DNA from: Cordilura impudica
Taxonomy: Eukaryota > Arthropoda > Insecta > Diptera > Scathophagidae
NCBI GenBank assembly: GCA_963682025.1
Contig: OY821517.1
Location: 235,504,749 to 235,568,748, forward strand
Length of the DNA stretch: 64,000 nt
Reading direction: 5' to 3'
The notes under the pieces were generated by a model that saw nothing but the letters and a program-made list of their open reading frames with translations, made no database searches and was not told the origin of the DNA. This document shows positions 33,039 through 44,368 of this stretch, piece after piece; the stretch's first letter is position 1; every line of letters begins with the position of its first letter. Position numbers and translations under genes: made by a program.

Positions 33039-35080
33039 TAGGGCGGGTCGATTTGTAGGGAGTGAAAACATTCACCAATTTCCCTATGATTTCCGTATTC
33101 TATGGGTTATTCCATGAAAATTTGCCGAAGGAACCATACCTCTATCGTTAAAATCGAGTCCCCTACTTTTTGTTGGTAGATTTTTTCCCAAATTGACGTT
33201 CGTATGAAATATTACTTACACGTTCACATCCATAACTCAAAAACTATCGATCGGGTTTAATCGCCAGGAAAGGTGAGCTCATTTTGATTAATTTACGGAA
33301 AAAATCTCCAACATTGGTCCAACGGTTCAAAAGTTACGGGCATTTTTGTCCAAATTTTGGAGCATTTTTCCATTTTTTTCATGATTTTGTCCAAGAATAT
33401 TACTTTCATGGCCATTTTTTTGGCTCAATCCATTATTTAATTCAATTTACAATTCAAAACGAAGAGTTTAAGCCCAAATTTATCGAATTTGGTTGATTAA
33501 TTCATGCGATATTGCTAAAACAAAATAACACATACAACCAAATTTTTGATTTTTTTCCCTTTTTATTTTTTTTTTTTTTGTACAAAAATTCAAATTAAGA
33601 GATAATAAAGTATCTATCAACCTATTATCAAAAAAAAATATTCAATTTGAGTGTAGTAAAAGACAAAATGTGAAAAAAATCATTATTTTTTCTGAAAGTC
33701 TTGTTTGCTTTCAAGTCTGGGTGTTTTCGTACTGCTCTCTAATGTCGTCGCCATAGCGCCTTCTACATTCTTTCCTGCAACTCGTTTAGCAGTGGCAGCC
33801 AGCAATTGGACATGTCTTTCCGTTCCTTGAATGTGTAAAGGAATTTGTGGATCATCGAACGGTGGCACTTCGTAATTTAAATATCCCTCCAAATGTTCAT
33901 ACGAATAACTTTGCGTAAACGGTGGTTCGAATAAAATGGTATAGTCATTTAAATCAATCATATTTGTATATTCCGTACAATTAAAGTTTATAAAAGATTT
34001 TTTATAAACTCTAAGTTCCGTTGGGTCGACAATATCTCTTTGGTAATGTAAAATCTTCTTTATAGCAATGTTTCGTTTTTCCATTCTATCATCAAACAAC
34101 ATAGATAGTAAGATATTTTCTGAGTGTGCAAAATATGGATTATCTTGAATTACTGTATTTACAACTCCAAGTAAATTCGGTGGTAAAAATCGTGTTCAAG
34201 TAATAAATTTAAAAAGTAATGTACTACCGTATGCGGCAGAGCTATAATACTTAACATTGAAATACATTGGCGTGTATACTTTTATTATATAGTTAGCCAG
34301 AATTTTTAAATTTTCAGTTGGATTATTAGTTGTCACATACAACCGTAATAATCTATTGGCTTTGGTCAGCCAACGAGAATGTGCAATTGGCCCTGGTTTT
34401 ATGTGAGACAAATCCGCAGGAACCACACCATTAGAAATTGCATTGGCCATTAACATCAAGTACCTCGAATCAGTAGATAATTCTTCTCGATTTAAATCAC
34501 CAGGAGGCATATTTTCCAAAGCGATTTCCTCAAAATCGGTTACCACCTGAAAAGAAAACATAAAAGCTAAAAAATAGAATAAAAAATGGTAAAGAATCAG
34601 CTATAAAAATTACATACCGGAAGATTTTCACAATCAGCAATTTTTGAGCTCAACTTTCCGGTAGTTGATCGTGGTCCAGTGGTGGTTGATTTGACTAAAG
34701 TGTCAAACAAATGTCTAAACGGAAGCTCGTTAATGTGCAGAAGACATGAAAAAAATGGAAAAATGCGCCAAAATTTGGACAAAACTCCCGTAACTTTTGA
34801 ACCGTTGGACCAATGTTGGAGATTTTTTTTGTAAATTCATCAAAATGAGCTCACCTTTCCAACGCGCCTATTAAACCCGATCGATAGTTTTTGAGTTATG
34901 GATGTGAACGTGTGGGTAATATTTCATACGAACGTCAATTTGGGAAAAAATCTACCAACAAAAAGTAGGGGACTCGATTTTAACGATAGAGGTATGGTTC
35001 CTTTGGCAAATTTTCATGGAATAACCCATAGAATACGGAAATCATATGGAAATTGTCGAAAAATAAATCGACCCGCCCTA
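33039..35080 (-). mobile_element. hAT-like element, copy 2 (post-duplication insertion)
   Basis: It starts TAGGGCGGGTCGATTT and ends AAATCGACCCGCCCTA, with ATGTACAT at 33031-33038 and 35081-35088. The empty site in unit 1 confirms the borders. Long inverted repeats occupy about 33039-33385 and 34743-35080. The TSD fits nTnnnnAn. Internal sequence encodes only the C-terminal half of the transposase, so it is non-autonomous. Its long repeats differ from those of copy 1 outside the tips, so it is a related but separate subfamily. Bases 33386-33682 are non-coding. Confidence 0.88.
33683..34782 (-). pseudogene. hAT-like transposase, copy 2 (C-terminal half)
   Basis: On the minus strand, an exon piece 34782-34618 with CLLHINELPFRHLF (CxxH) is followed by a 71-bp intron 34617-34547 (GTATGT donor, TTTTCAG acceptor) at exactly the position used in copy 1. 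The next exon runs 34546-33683 with one in-frame TGA at 34196-34198. It contains HSRWLTKANRLLRLYVTTNNP, a VNTVIQDNPYFAHSENILL block, NFNCTEYTNMIDL, and IPLHIQGTERHVQLLA near the end. The last block is the likely C-terminal dimerisation-type region. The N-terminal half and the first two catalytic Asp are deleted and replaced by the inverted repeat. Confidence 0.75.
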
Positions 35081-35533
35081 ATGTACATTCTTTGATAGTT
35101 CAATCATCAATCTTTTATTTTCCACTTTTGCCCTGCTTATAAATAACTTATGAGAAGTTCTAGACTTCTATTCTAGGAGAGAACTTCCTAAAATTTATTA
35201 ATACTAAGAGAGATGTTCTAACATACTCTCGATAACTTTAATGTTAATATGCATTCATTCATAACTATGCATAAGGGTGTGGCTTAATTCTAAACGAATA
35301 CTTGCTCACTTGTTCAATTTCTAGTGGCGTTCAACTTCACTCTCAGTTTCGTTATTGTTCAACTAAGAATATGAGAGTGGCCGAATTCCAAATAGTATAT
35401 TGACCCAATAAGACAAGATTGTGTGGCTCGTGCCGTTGAAATGAGAGCCACCCCAAAATGCATTGTTTGTATACATGACGTTGTTCATTAACATTTGGTC
35501 TACATATGTGCGATACGTTATGTATACACTACA

Positions 35534-36123
35534 CCCCTATCCTAAAAAAAATCTTACAGCTGTATGTAACGTGAGCTGTGGGATTTTTAAAGTATTGTTG
35601 GTGTATTTGAATTGAATGGGTTCTTTTAAGTACAATGTGATTCATTTCTGTTTACGGAAAAAGAATGTAGTTATGTGTTTACTATAAATTTTTGTTTAAT
35701 TGTTTTTGGTGTTTGGACTTTTGGACAATATACTGTAATTTGATTTATTTTAATACATTTTTGTTTAGTTTCATGTTACTAAGTATAGTTTGTGGAATTT
35801 TGTTTAATTGAGTCATTAATAGGAATGTTTACATTATATTAAAAGAAATTTTTTTTTGTAATTTGATTTTATGTGTTAATAAAAATTTTAAAATGCTTAT
35901 ACCTATTGACCTATATTTCTATTCTATATTGTATTACAGTTTTTATTTCGATATTATAAACAAATTTGTAATTTGAATTTTTGTGATAATAAAAATTTTA
36001 AAATGCTTAAACCTATTGACCTATATTTCCATTCTTGATTGTATTACAATTTTTATTTTCATATTATGCACAAATTTGTTAACGTATATATTTTTTTTTA
36101 TACATTTTTTGTTGTTGAGTTTG
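35534..36123 (-). other. 412-like 3' untranslated region (unit 2)
   Basis: It is the counterpart of 9612-10202, with the same purine tract next to the LTR and the same internal direct repeat. No gene. Confidence 0.6.
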
Positions 36124-37287
36124 TTAAGTTTTTCCATTATATTTCTTCAATAAATTTTTATGCAATATTTTTCCTTTCATTTTTATAGTTACGTTTACAT
36201 TATCAATGTTAATTATTTCATATGGCCCTTTATATGGAGCCTCATATTTTCTTCTATTTTCTATTTTCACTAATACTAAATCTCCAATATTTAGTTTTAT
36301 ACTGTTCTCTCTATTAAATGATTCAATTCTGCGTTTTTTCTTTTCATTTGCTATTATCTCTCCAGCACAATCTAATGATTTTCTTAATCTTATTTTTAGT
36401 TCATTTGCATAATTATCTAGATTGTATATTTTGTCATTACATTCAAAATTTTCACCTGGAAAATTCGGTAATCTTCCAAAAACCAGTTGGAATGGGGAGT
36501 ATTCTGTATCAATATGTGGTGTTACGTTATGTGCAAATGCGTAGTATGAAATCCATTCACTCCAGTTATGCTCATTAACAAAAGACAGAAAGTATTCATT
36601 TAAAGTTCTATGGTTTTGCTCTACTGTGCGTAAAGTCTCGTGATGATACGGTATTGAATAGTTCGTTCGTGAACTCTGTACCCTTGTCAGATTTTAAAGT
36701 TCTAAATGTCCCATATTTCAATATTAAACCTTCAACTAAAGCCTTTGCCACTGATTTTGCTTCCTTTGTTTCCATAGGAACTGCTATCACATATTTTGTC
36801 AACTCACACTGCATTGTCAGTATGTATCTGTAAAAGCCTGATGGACGCAGTGGTCCGACTGTGTCTATTACTATAGTCTCAAAGCTATTCCTAGGTGTGT
36901 CTGCTATATTGAATGGTTCCCCTGTATGCCTTATCTGTTTATTTCTTTGACGAAGATCGCATGTTGAAACATATTCTCTTACCATCTTGTACATGTACTT
37001 CCATATATATATTCGTTTCAGTTTCATAGTGTGTTATGATACAATGTAATTAATCTTTTTCTTTCTTCATTATCTATGATGTTCTGAGGATTGGTATATA
37101 ATAATATTTTGATGTCATTTTCATCTTTAATTTTGTAAATTTTTTCTTTTAATTTCCCATGGGATATAATATTAAATATTTCGTCACCTTTTTCTAGTGC
37201 GAATACATTATAATTCAATCTGCTTAACTTGAAACATAGTTTCTCCAACATGTTATCTAAATAACTGGGATAATCACTACATTCTAC
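36124..37287 (-). pseudogene. pol: 412-like integrase (unit 2), with extra deletion
   Basis: It has the same domains as 10203-11402 (CDLRQRNK zinc region, VIDTVGP, KSDKGTEF, GDLVLVKIENRRK tail) and the same frameshift near 36.65 kb. In addition, 34 bases present in unit 1 (about 11109-11142) are missing near 37026. This removes the zinc-module His region and shifts the frame. Confidence 0.75.
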
Positions 37288-37292
37288 GGCCG

Positions 37293-40223
37293 CACTGTGT
37301 AAGATTTTGCCAATCTAGGGGGACTTAATAAAAAAAAAGTGCTTCAAATTTGATCATATGTTCCTAGATGTTAGAAAAATATCCTATTATTACGCAAATA
37401 AACACAAAACGTAACACAAAAATATTGTTAATATGATGACGGCTATCAAACAGGTGTTATTGAAATGCATTTAAATGCAAGTTTGACAGCTGGCAAAAGT
37501 TATCGAATTAAAAGTGGTTAGAATTAAATCGTGTGTGCTTTTTTCCAAAAATTTTTTTTTTCTTTTATCTCAATAGTTCAACTATAAAATTTTGAATAAA
37601 TTATTCAAAAAATTTTAAGTGGAGTATTTAAATAATTTTGCTTCATAAAAAGCTAAAAAGTAAGTAAGTGTTAAAAAATCTTAAACTTTTCATAGACTAA
37701 AACTTTCATATTCTATCAGATTCTACTTTGCCACCACAAGGAGGATCATCGAAAAGATTCCCGAAACTGATTCCAAGAATAAAATCTTGCCCATATTTTG
37801 CCCAAAGGTATCGTTTTTTAATATGTCTGAAATATCGCGCCAGGAACTTTTTCATGTTTGGTTAAATAACATCAAATCAGAAAGGTTCGAAGCGATTTTA
37901 AAATTCGTTTTAACAATTTTTGGAAGAGATGTGGACTGTGAAAAGTTAAAAGCACGTTTTCGAAAGCTATGCTACGATTTTCAAGTGAGATGGGATAAAT
38001 CTCGACGAGTTAGGCCCAGATTTATGCATGATAATGCTTTATGGCTTAAAACAACAATTCAAGCTGCAGAGTTCATTCTTGATTCATTCATTCATTCAAC
38101 TTCAAAAAAAAGTCTCAATGTCGGAAGAGAAGAAAAAGAATTCTCAGAATGTTATCTTAAAACAAAACAACGAAAATGTATGGAGCTTATATCTAATATA
38201 TCTACAGATCACTTGATAATGGCAACTGAACTGAAAATTCGATCTTGCGGGAAAAGGGACGCAGCCGATCTTGTGAAGGAATTAGCAAACGCTTCGCCAT
38301 CAAGAGGTACAATTATAAAAAAGGCCAGACTAAGTGTTGTGGAATCAAAGCGGCTTTCAGCGGATAAAGCACTGGCCATGATAATAGACGCAAATTTATC
38401 AACACACCAATATCTGGCAATACGGCAGCACACAAAGCATTGCAGTCCTAAATTATATCCGTGTTATGACCTTGTAAAGCAGTCAAAACTGTTGTGTTAT
38501 CCAAATAATATTAGTGTGACGGAAACATGCGCTGAAATTAATTTGCAGTCGTTAATAGATCACACAGTAAAACGATTGATAAGTGCACCAGAAGAGGTTT
38601 TCAAATCGATACCTGATCTTAAAGATGAAGTATGCATAATAATAAATTGGGGATGCGATGGTGCTGAACAGAATCGGTATAAGCAAAAATTTACGAATGA
38701 AAATTTGTCAGATGAAAGTTTATTTTCTATATCTATGGTACCTCTTCAACTTTTTTCAATGATTAGAGAGGAAAAGAGAATTTTGTGGCAAAACCCTGCT
38801 CCATCCTCGACCAGATATTGTCGGCCTATCAAAGTTATTTTTACAAAAGAAACACGTGAGGTAATTATAAAGGAAGTGAATCACATTCAGGATCAAATTT
38901 CAGTTTTGATTCCTACTATCGTCAAAACTGACAATTTTAATATCAAAGTTAGACCTTCTCTCGTTTTATGTCTGATTGACGGAAAAGTCTGCAACGCGCT
39001 ATCATCGTACACGTCATCGCAGGTATGCTATTTGTGTGCTGCTAAACCAAAAACCATGAACAATTTAAGTGCCTTATCAGAGCGGAAAATCGACGAAAAT
39101 AGGCTTGCTTTAGGCCTTTCGCCTCTACATGTGTATATACGATTTATGGAATGCTTGCTGCACATCTCGTACGGAATCGAAATTAAAAAATGGTATGTGT
39201 CAGGTGAGGACAATAAATCTAAAGTAGCTGAAAAAAGAAAAAATTCAAAACAGCTTTAAAAAAGAAATGGGTCTTTTAGTGGATATGCCGAAGCAAAAAA
39301 CCGGTAACACTAATGATGGCAATACTGCCAGAAGATTTTTTAAAGACGCAGAAAAAACATCGAATATAACAGGCATAAATATCGATCTTATAAAGAGGTT
39401 TCGCACAATACTTATTGTATATGAAGTGGTTACCACATTAATATACACGCATTTCAGCGCTACACGACAGAAACTATAGAACTTTATTTGTCGGAATATT
39501 CATGGTTCAACTGTGCACAAAATTTTGTACCATGGAAAAGACATAATCTCTTCCTGCATTCTCCCTATTGGCAATTTTTCCGAAGAAGCGCAAGAGTCTA
39601 GAAATAAAGATTCAAGAAATTACCGCGAATTGTTTACCAGAAAAACATCAAGAGTGGACACGAATACAGATTTATTGCACAGACTGCTTATTTCATCGGA
39701 CCCATACATTGCTAGTTTGCGTTTAACTCCAAAAACCCAGCATGGAGCTTTATCTGCAGAAGTGCTTACGTTATTGTTGGACCATCAAGAATTTGAAGAA
39801 AGCTGTGATTCAGATTAAATTTATTAAATACAATTTTTGCAAGTAAATACAATTTTTGCATACATATTATATAATAAGTACAATATTGAATACAATAAGT
39901 GAATACAACCCTGAAAACAACAACCAAAAAATTCTTATTTATTTTCTTATATATTTTTCTAGTAAACAAATAGTTACTTTAATAACTTTTAGGATACTCT
40001 ACCTATAGTTTATCAAAAAGCCTTTTTTTGGCTTAATTCTAGAAAAAAAATGTGGGGCTAATATGGGAGGGGGGAGTAGTTTTTGTCCAATGTTCCTCAT
40101 TTTAGATCTGAGCCTCCACATTAAAAATAAAAGCTTATGTTCCAAATTTCAAGTCTATATCTCTTAAACTGTCGCTGCAATTGGATTAAGTCCCCCCCTA
40201 GATTGGCAAAATCTTACACTGTG
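37293..40223 (+). mobile_element. Transib1 DNA transposon (unit 2), uninterrupted
   Basis: It is 2931 bp with tips CACTGTGTAAGATTTTGCC in inverse orientation and GGCCG at 37288-37292 and 40224-40228. It preserves the empty site for the 11.1-kb LTR element (GGCAATACTG near 39319). Bases 39819-40223 are a non-coding tail. Confidence 0.9.
37739..39818 (+). pseudogene. Transib1 transposase (unit 2)
   Basis: It is the same protein as in unit 1, but the ATG equivalent to 11857 is AGG here, so the open frame is first usable from an internal Met at 37787. It carries INWGCDGAEQ, STRYCRPIK, CLIDGKVCNAL, SSQVCYLCAA, HISYGIEIKKW. Frame changes occur near 39240 (A-run two short) and near 39480. MGLLVDMPKQ, NTNDGNTARRFF, DLIKRF, HKILYHG, SEEAQESRNKD and RKTSRVDTNTD follow to 39818. 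All three catalytic acids and the CxxC/HxxxxH zinc ligands are readable, so the decay is light. Homopolymer errors in the assembly could account for part of it. Confidence 0.85.
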
Positions 40224-40228
40224 GGCCG

Positions 40229-40465
40229 TACAGTTCACAGAATGGCTATCTTCAATTTTCAATTTCTTTGTCGACTTCATCAAAATAAATTTAAATTTTC
40301 ACGCGCGCTTTATATCTTTAATGGATGTACATTCCCACATCTTGAGTTCATGGCGCTCAATAGGAGATGATTCATCCTTATTCTCATTTAATTTATTTTC
40401 GTATCAATTTTGTTTTCATTTATTTCATTTTGTATCATGTTTTTACTCATTGTTCTTGTAATCAC
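40229..40465 (-). pseudogene. pol: 412-like pol linker between Transib insertions (unit 2)
   Basis: It is the counterpart of 25485-25721. Together with 44369 onward it restores reading continuity across the Transib2 insertion, supporting CAGCG as a true TSD. Confidence 0.65.
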
Positions 40466-41169
40466 CAGCGCACAGTGGACCATTTGACGAGAAGGCGGTC
40501 AAAAATCTATAACTTTTGATTGGATTGGAATTTTGATATGCGGTTTTTTTTTGTTTGGTAGGTGAGACTTTAGCCTTTAAGTTTTGCTTTAAAACGTAAT
40601 TCTCGACCGAAAATAAAAAAGTCACGGAGGGTTTAAAATAAATTTTCATTTGTAGTTGACTTTTAGTACAAAAGGGAAGTGTTACAAGCTAAAAAAGGTT
40701 TTTTTTAAATATAATATCTTATTTTTTCAGTTAATTTTACAACTTATACTTTTTAACAATTTTTTAAGTTAATTTTTTCAGAAAATGCTAAACTTTGGCC
40801 CCCGTAAACTTTTTAGTCCTAATGTGCACAAGGGCCAAAGGTTGTTTTTTTTTTTTTTTTTAAAGATCCCGAGTTAAAATATAACTTATTAAGTAGCGAA
40901 CGTAAAAGTTACCTTATATTGGTTCAAGATAGAGAAGTTTCAATGAAAAACTCGTATGTTTTTGCTTTAGTTAAATTTTTTTATTGTCTTTTTAAATATT
41001 TCTATATCAATTTTTATGGTAAATTTATGAAATATAACAATTTTTATTGTAAATTTACAAAATATATAAATTTTTAAATCAAGAAAATTTTTTAACTATA
41101 TAAAAAAAGTGTAACTTTTTGTTAGTGTAATGAAAACGCACTTTAAATCAACCAATTTTAGTAAAAATT

Positions 41170-43234
41170 TCTTCTAAATAGCCTTGATTTTCATCTTCTA
41201 GAAGTTGTTTAGCTTCTTCGTCTAATTCAATAGAGGTAGTTTTCCATTTTTGACGAATGATGGATTTATATGGATCTTAAGTGCACAACAAAATAGTGAT
41301 AAGGTCTTAATTAGTACAACATCTGGAAAATTTTCCTCGCGAAAGAATCTGTAGTCTTTGTGCCTTTTTTCTTGCGCTTCTTCAGATAGATCTCCTATTG
41401 GTAGCATATTGTTTTGAATTATTTGTTCCCCATGGTACAAAATTTTATGAACTGTGGATGGCATATATCTCCAAGAGTATTTTTCATTATAAAGTATAGC
41501 TGTTTTATTGACGTACTCTCCAATTTTTTTTGCATTTATCTTTCTGCTGCATGCTAGAACTTGTAATATGATTTTGAATCGTCTTATTAATTCATGCTCT
41601 ACACCTGTGATAGATGCTGCAGTTTCCGGATCGGAAAAAAATCTCCTTGCAGTATTTTCGTCATTTATGTTTCCTTCCCCTTGTTTTGGTTGGTCGATTA
41701 CGAGGCCTAGCTGTAGATATTTTTGTTGAATTTGTTTTTTTTTTTTTTTGCTTTCCTTTTTCTTCATTTTCTTTGTTTTTTCTCACTGTTTCGCCTAACG
41801 GACCAAATTCCAAATCATAACCCAATTTAAGAATATGCTCCATGAAACGTATTCTGGCATGAAGAGGGGACATTCCAAATTCGTACGCTTCCTTAAAACT
41901 ATCGTCTTATGGTAGGGGTTGGCTTAATTGTCTTGATGTCTTTTGGCATATAATGCAGCTTGACGTTGACTTTGTTCCAGTTAAAGCTTGTGCAACTTTT
42001 CCATCAATCATTGTGAGATACATTTTAAAATGTACTTCAATGTCTTTGTCATCAAATTTAAATATTACTGGTTGAAGTTCCTTAATTTGATCTTTTATTT
42101 TTTTTAACTTCTTCAGTCATGCCATCTTTGGTTTCCTTTTTGAATGCAAATTTTATTGGACTGCAATACTATGTTGAAGAAGGAATTTACTTTTTCCATA
42201 TACCAATTTCTGTTGCTCTACTAGTTGACGGCTCTAAGACGCTATACCTTTTGGTTAAGCACAATGGAACGAAAGATACCATAAATAAATTAGCATCTGA
42301 TTAATTTTCGGCATTAAATTTCTTGTATTGTTTCCGACCAGAGGATCCATCACATCCCCATTTAGAAATTAAAGTAATGCTTCCATTACCAATTTTTTTA
42401 AAATGATCAGTATCAAGCGTATTTAGCAATCGTTCTGCAGTATGTTCAAGGAGATCTTGCAATTTTATTTCTGCTGATGTTGAAGTGACACTAATAGCAG
42501 ATTGTGAAGGTAAGCGTTCTTTTTTGGCAGAAACTAAATCTCGATACTCTGGAAAAATCGCACAATTCTTTTCATTGGTTCGCTTCCGCAATTCCTTTTT
42601 TTGATTTTTGGTCAATTCAAATCCAAAAATAGGGCGAACGCTTCTTCCGGCGTAAATTTCTTATCTTCAATTGGTGTAGGAATGCTTTTCAAAATCCTCT
42701 TTGTGCGCCTTGGGCTCGCTTCTACTATTTTTTCAATTATTTCAATATTAATTTTTTATTTTGGGTTGGTTGAATATGGTGCAAAAATGAATCCTTAATA
42801 ATTCTTTGAGAAATTTCTTCATTGATATTCTCCAGCTTGCGCCTTCGAGATCTTTCACTACATCCGTCAAATGGTTTTGCTGTTCGACCCTTTTTTCCAC
42901 TTTCGTTGGCAGTTGTAGATGCACTCTCAAAAATAAGTTCCTTTATTAACCAGTCTTGGTAACGTTTGTACATCTTTGCCTTGCTATGAGAGCATTCAAT
43001 GTACCGTCTTTTCAAATTCGATGCAAAATTAGTAATTTTTCCCTTGTGCATTTCAATGTCTTCTAGGTTACAATTCTTAAAGAAGTCGTTGCTCACTATG
43101 TGCAAAATTACATCGTCTACATCATTTCGTTGAAAATAAATATCCGCCAGATCTCTGTAACAGTACTTAGCCATTGTACAAATTGTAATGAATAATAATT
43201 GTGGAAACATTATTATAAATACTCTTTCTTGCAA
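41170..43234 (-). pseudogene. Transib2 transposase relic (unit 2)
   Basis: On the minus strand, 43234-42737 holds the N-terminal part with KPFDGCSERSRRRK. 42615-42301 holds KLQDLLEHTAERLLNTLDTDHF and ISKWGCDGSSGRKQYKKF (first Asp). A frame around 41873 gives SPLHARIRFMEHILKLGYDLEF. 41767-41222 gives GLVIDQPKQGEGNINDENTARRFF, HKILYHG and LPIGDLSEEAQEKRHKD with the third acid. The second Asp region is readable near 42.0 kb (MIDGKVAQALTGT) beside a CxxC remnant. At least four frame breaks are present. It is distinct from Transib1 by many substitutions. Confidence 0.78.
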
Positions 43235-43244
43235 TTATGTAAAA

Positions 43245-43495
43245 TAAAAATTTTTATCTTTTATTACCACTTTTAGAAGCATAAAAAACCCACACCCTAA
43301 TCCCTTTTAAAAGGTGAAGCATACCTGCTCATATCTTAAAGGGCTTTGTCGCAATATTTTTTTTTACCATTTACAAATTTTTATCTTTTATTACCACTTT
43401 TAGAAGCATAAAAAACCCACACCCTAACCCCTTTTAAAAGGTGAAGCATACCTGCTCATATCTTAAAGGGCTATGTCGCAATAGTTTTTTTTTTT
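43245..43495 (-). repeat. Two tandem ~117-bp repeats in the Transib2 5' region (unit 2)
   Basis: They are the counterpart of 28500-28745, with the same GTGTGGGTTTTTTATGC and CCCTTTAAGATATGAGC words on the minus strand. Confidence 0.8.
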
Positions 43496-44368
43496 ACCAT
43501 TTACCTGTTGTTTAAATTGTTTCTCATTTTGTCAGGTATTTAAACTATATAACTCTAATTCAGACTATTAATGTTTTTGAAAGATACCTATGTAAATGTA
43601 CCTGTAACAATTAAGCGCATTATATCTCAACCCTTTTTTATAAGTATATAACAACTCCTGACAACTCTACCGACACGCGAAAAATACACCGCGGTGCACC
43701 GGTACGACCAACTTTTGTATTCATAACACTCAGACGGACGGACGGACATCGTTTAATCGACTCAGAAAGTGTTTTTGAGTCGATCCGTATAATAAAAGAT
43801 GGATAAAGGTCCAATATTTTTGGCAGTTACAAACATCACCTCAAACTTAATATATCCTAACCACATAGTGGACTACTTTTGTATTCATAAATTTTGCAGA
43901 AAATATCTAACTTTGGGTCAGAAAAATTGTTCTGGTGCACACGGCCGGAAACTGGCGGGTGTATAATGGGATATAGGAGTATAGGGAAGGGTTCGGACTA
44001 TAGAAGAGTGCAAGATTTTTTCTAACTGCTTTTGACTGGCAGGAGTTATGCTCTATTAAGTAGGATATTTTCGGAAAATTTGGACCTTTTTTAAAACATT
44101 TTTTTTTTAAATTTCCGAATGACTCAGTGAATTTACATTTTTAACATTAATAGCATGGAAGCCACGAAATTATACAAAATTTATTTCACTTCAAAATCTT
44201 TTAAATCAAAAAAGTTACAGTCATTCAAAAATAAAAATTTACAGAGAAATTTTTAATTTTAGCAAAATACTGAGAAAGCCCATTTTCGAAGACCGTGTTC
44301 GCTGTGATATAGTTGAGATAGAGTCGCAATTTTTTGGCTCCCGAGGTTTACTAGTCCACTGTGCAGCG

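Larger units (their letters stand above)
32938..35533 (-). repeat. 412-like 3' LTR (unit 2), split by hAT copy 2
   Basis: It is the same LTR as 9066-9611 with a 2.04-kb hAT insertion plus 8-bp TSD. The uninterrupted site in unit 1 is ATGTACAT at 9159-9166. Confidence 0.8.
29594..44328 (+). repeat. Tandem segmental duplication, unit 2
   Basis: This is the counterpart of 5732-29587. Distinguishing changes include hAT copy 2 at 33039-35080, a 34-base deletion in the 412-like integrase near 37026, loss of the Transib1 ATG, and absence of the 11.1-kb LTR element. Confidence 0.9.
40471..44363 (-). mobile_element. Transib2 relic (unit 2), both ends present
   Basis: It is 3893 bp, with left tip CACAGTGGACCATTTGAC and right tip ...GGTTTACTAGTCCACTGTG, and CAGCG at 40466-40470 and 44364-44368. 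The first seven bases, CACAGTG, are identical to the V(D)J recombination heptamer. Bases 40471-41170 are 3' non-coding and 43235-44363 are 5' non-coding. Confidence 0.88.
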
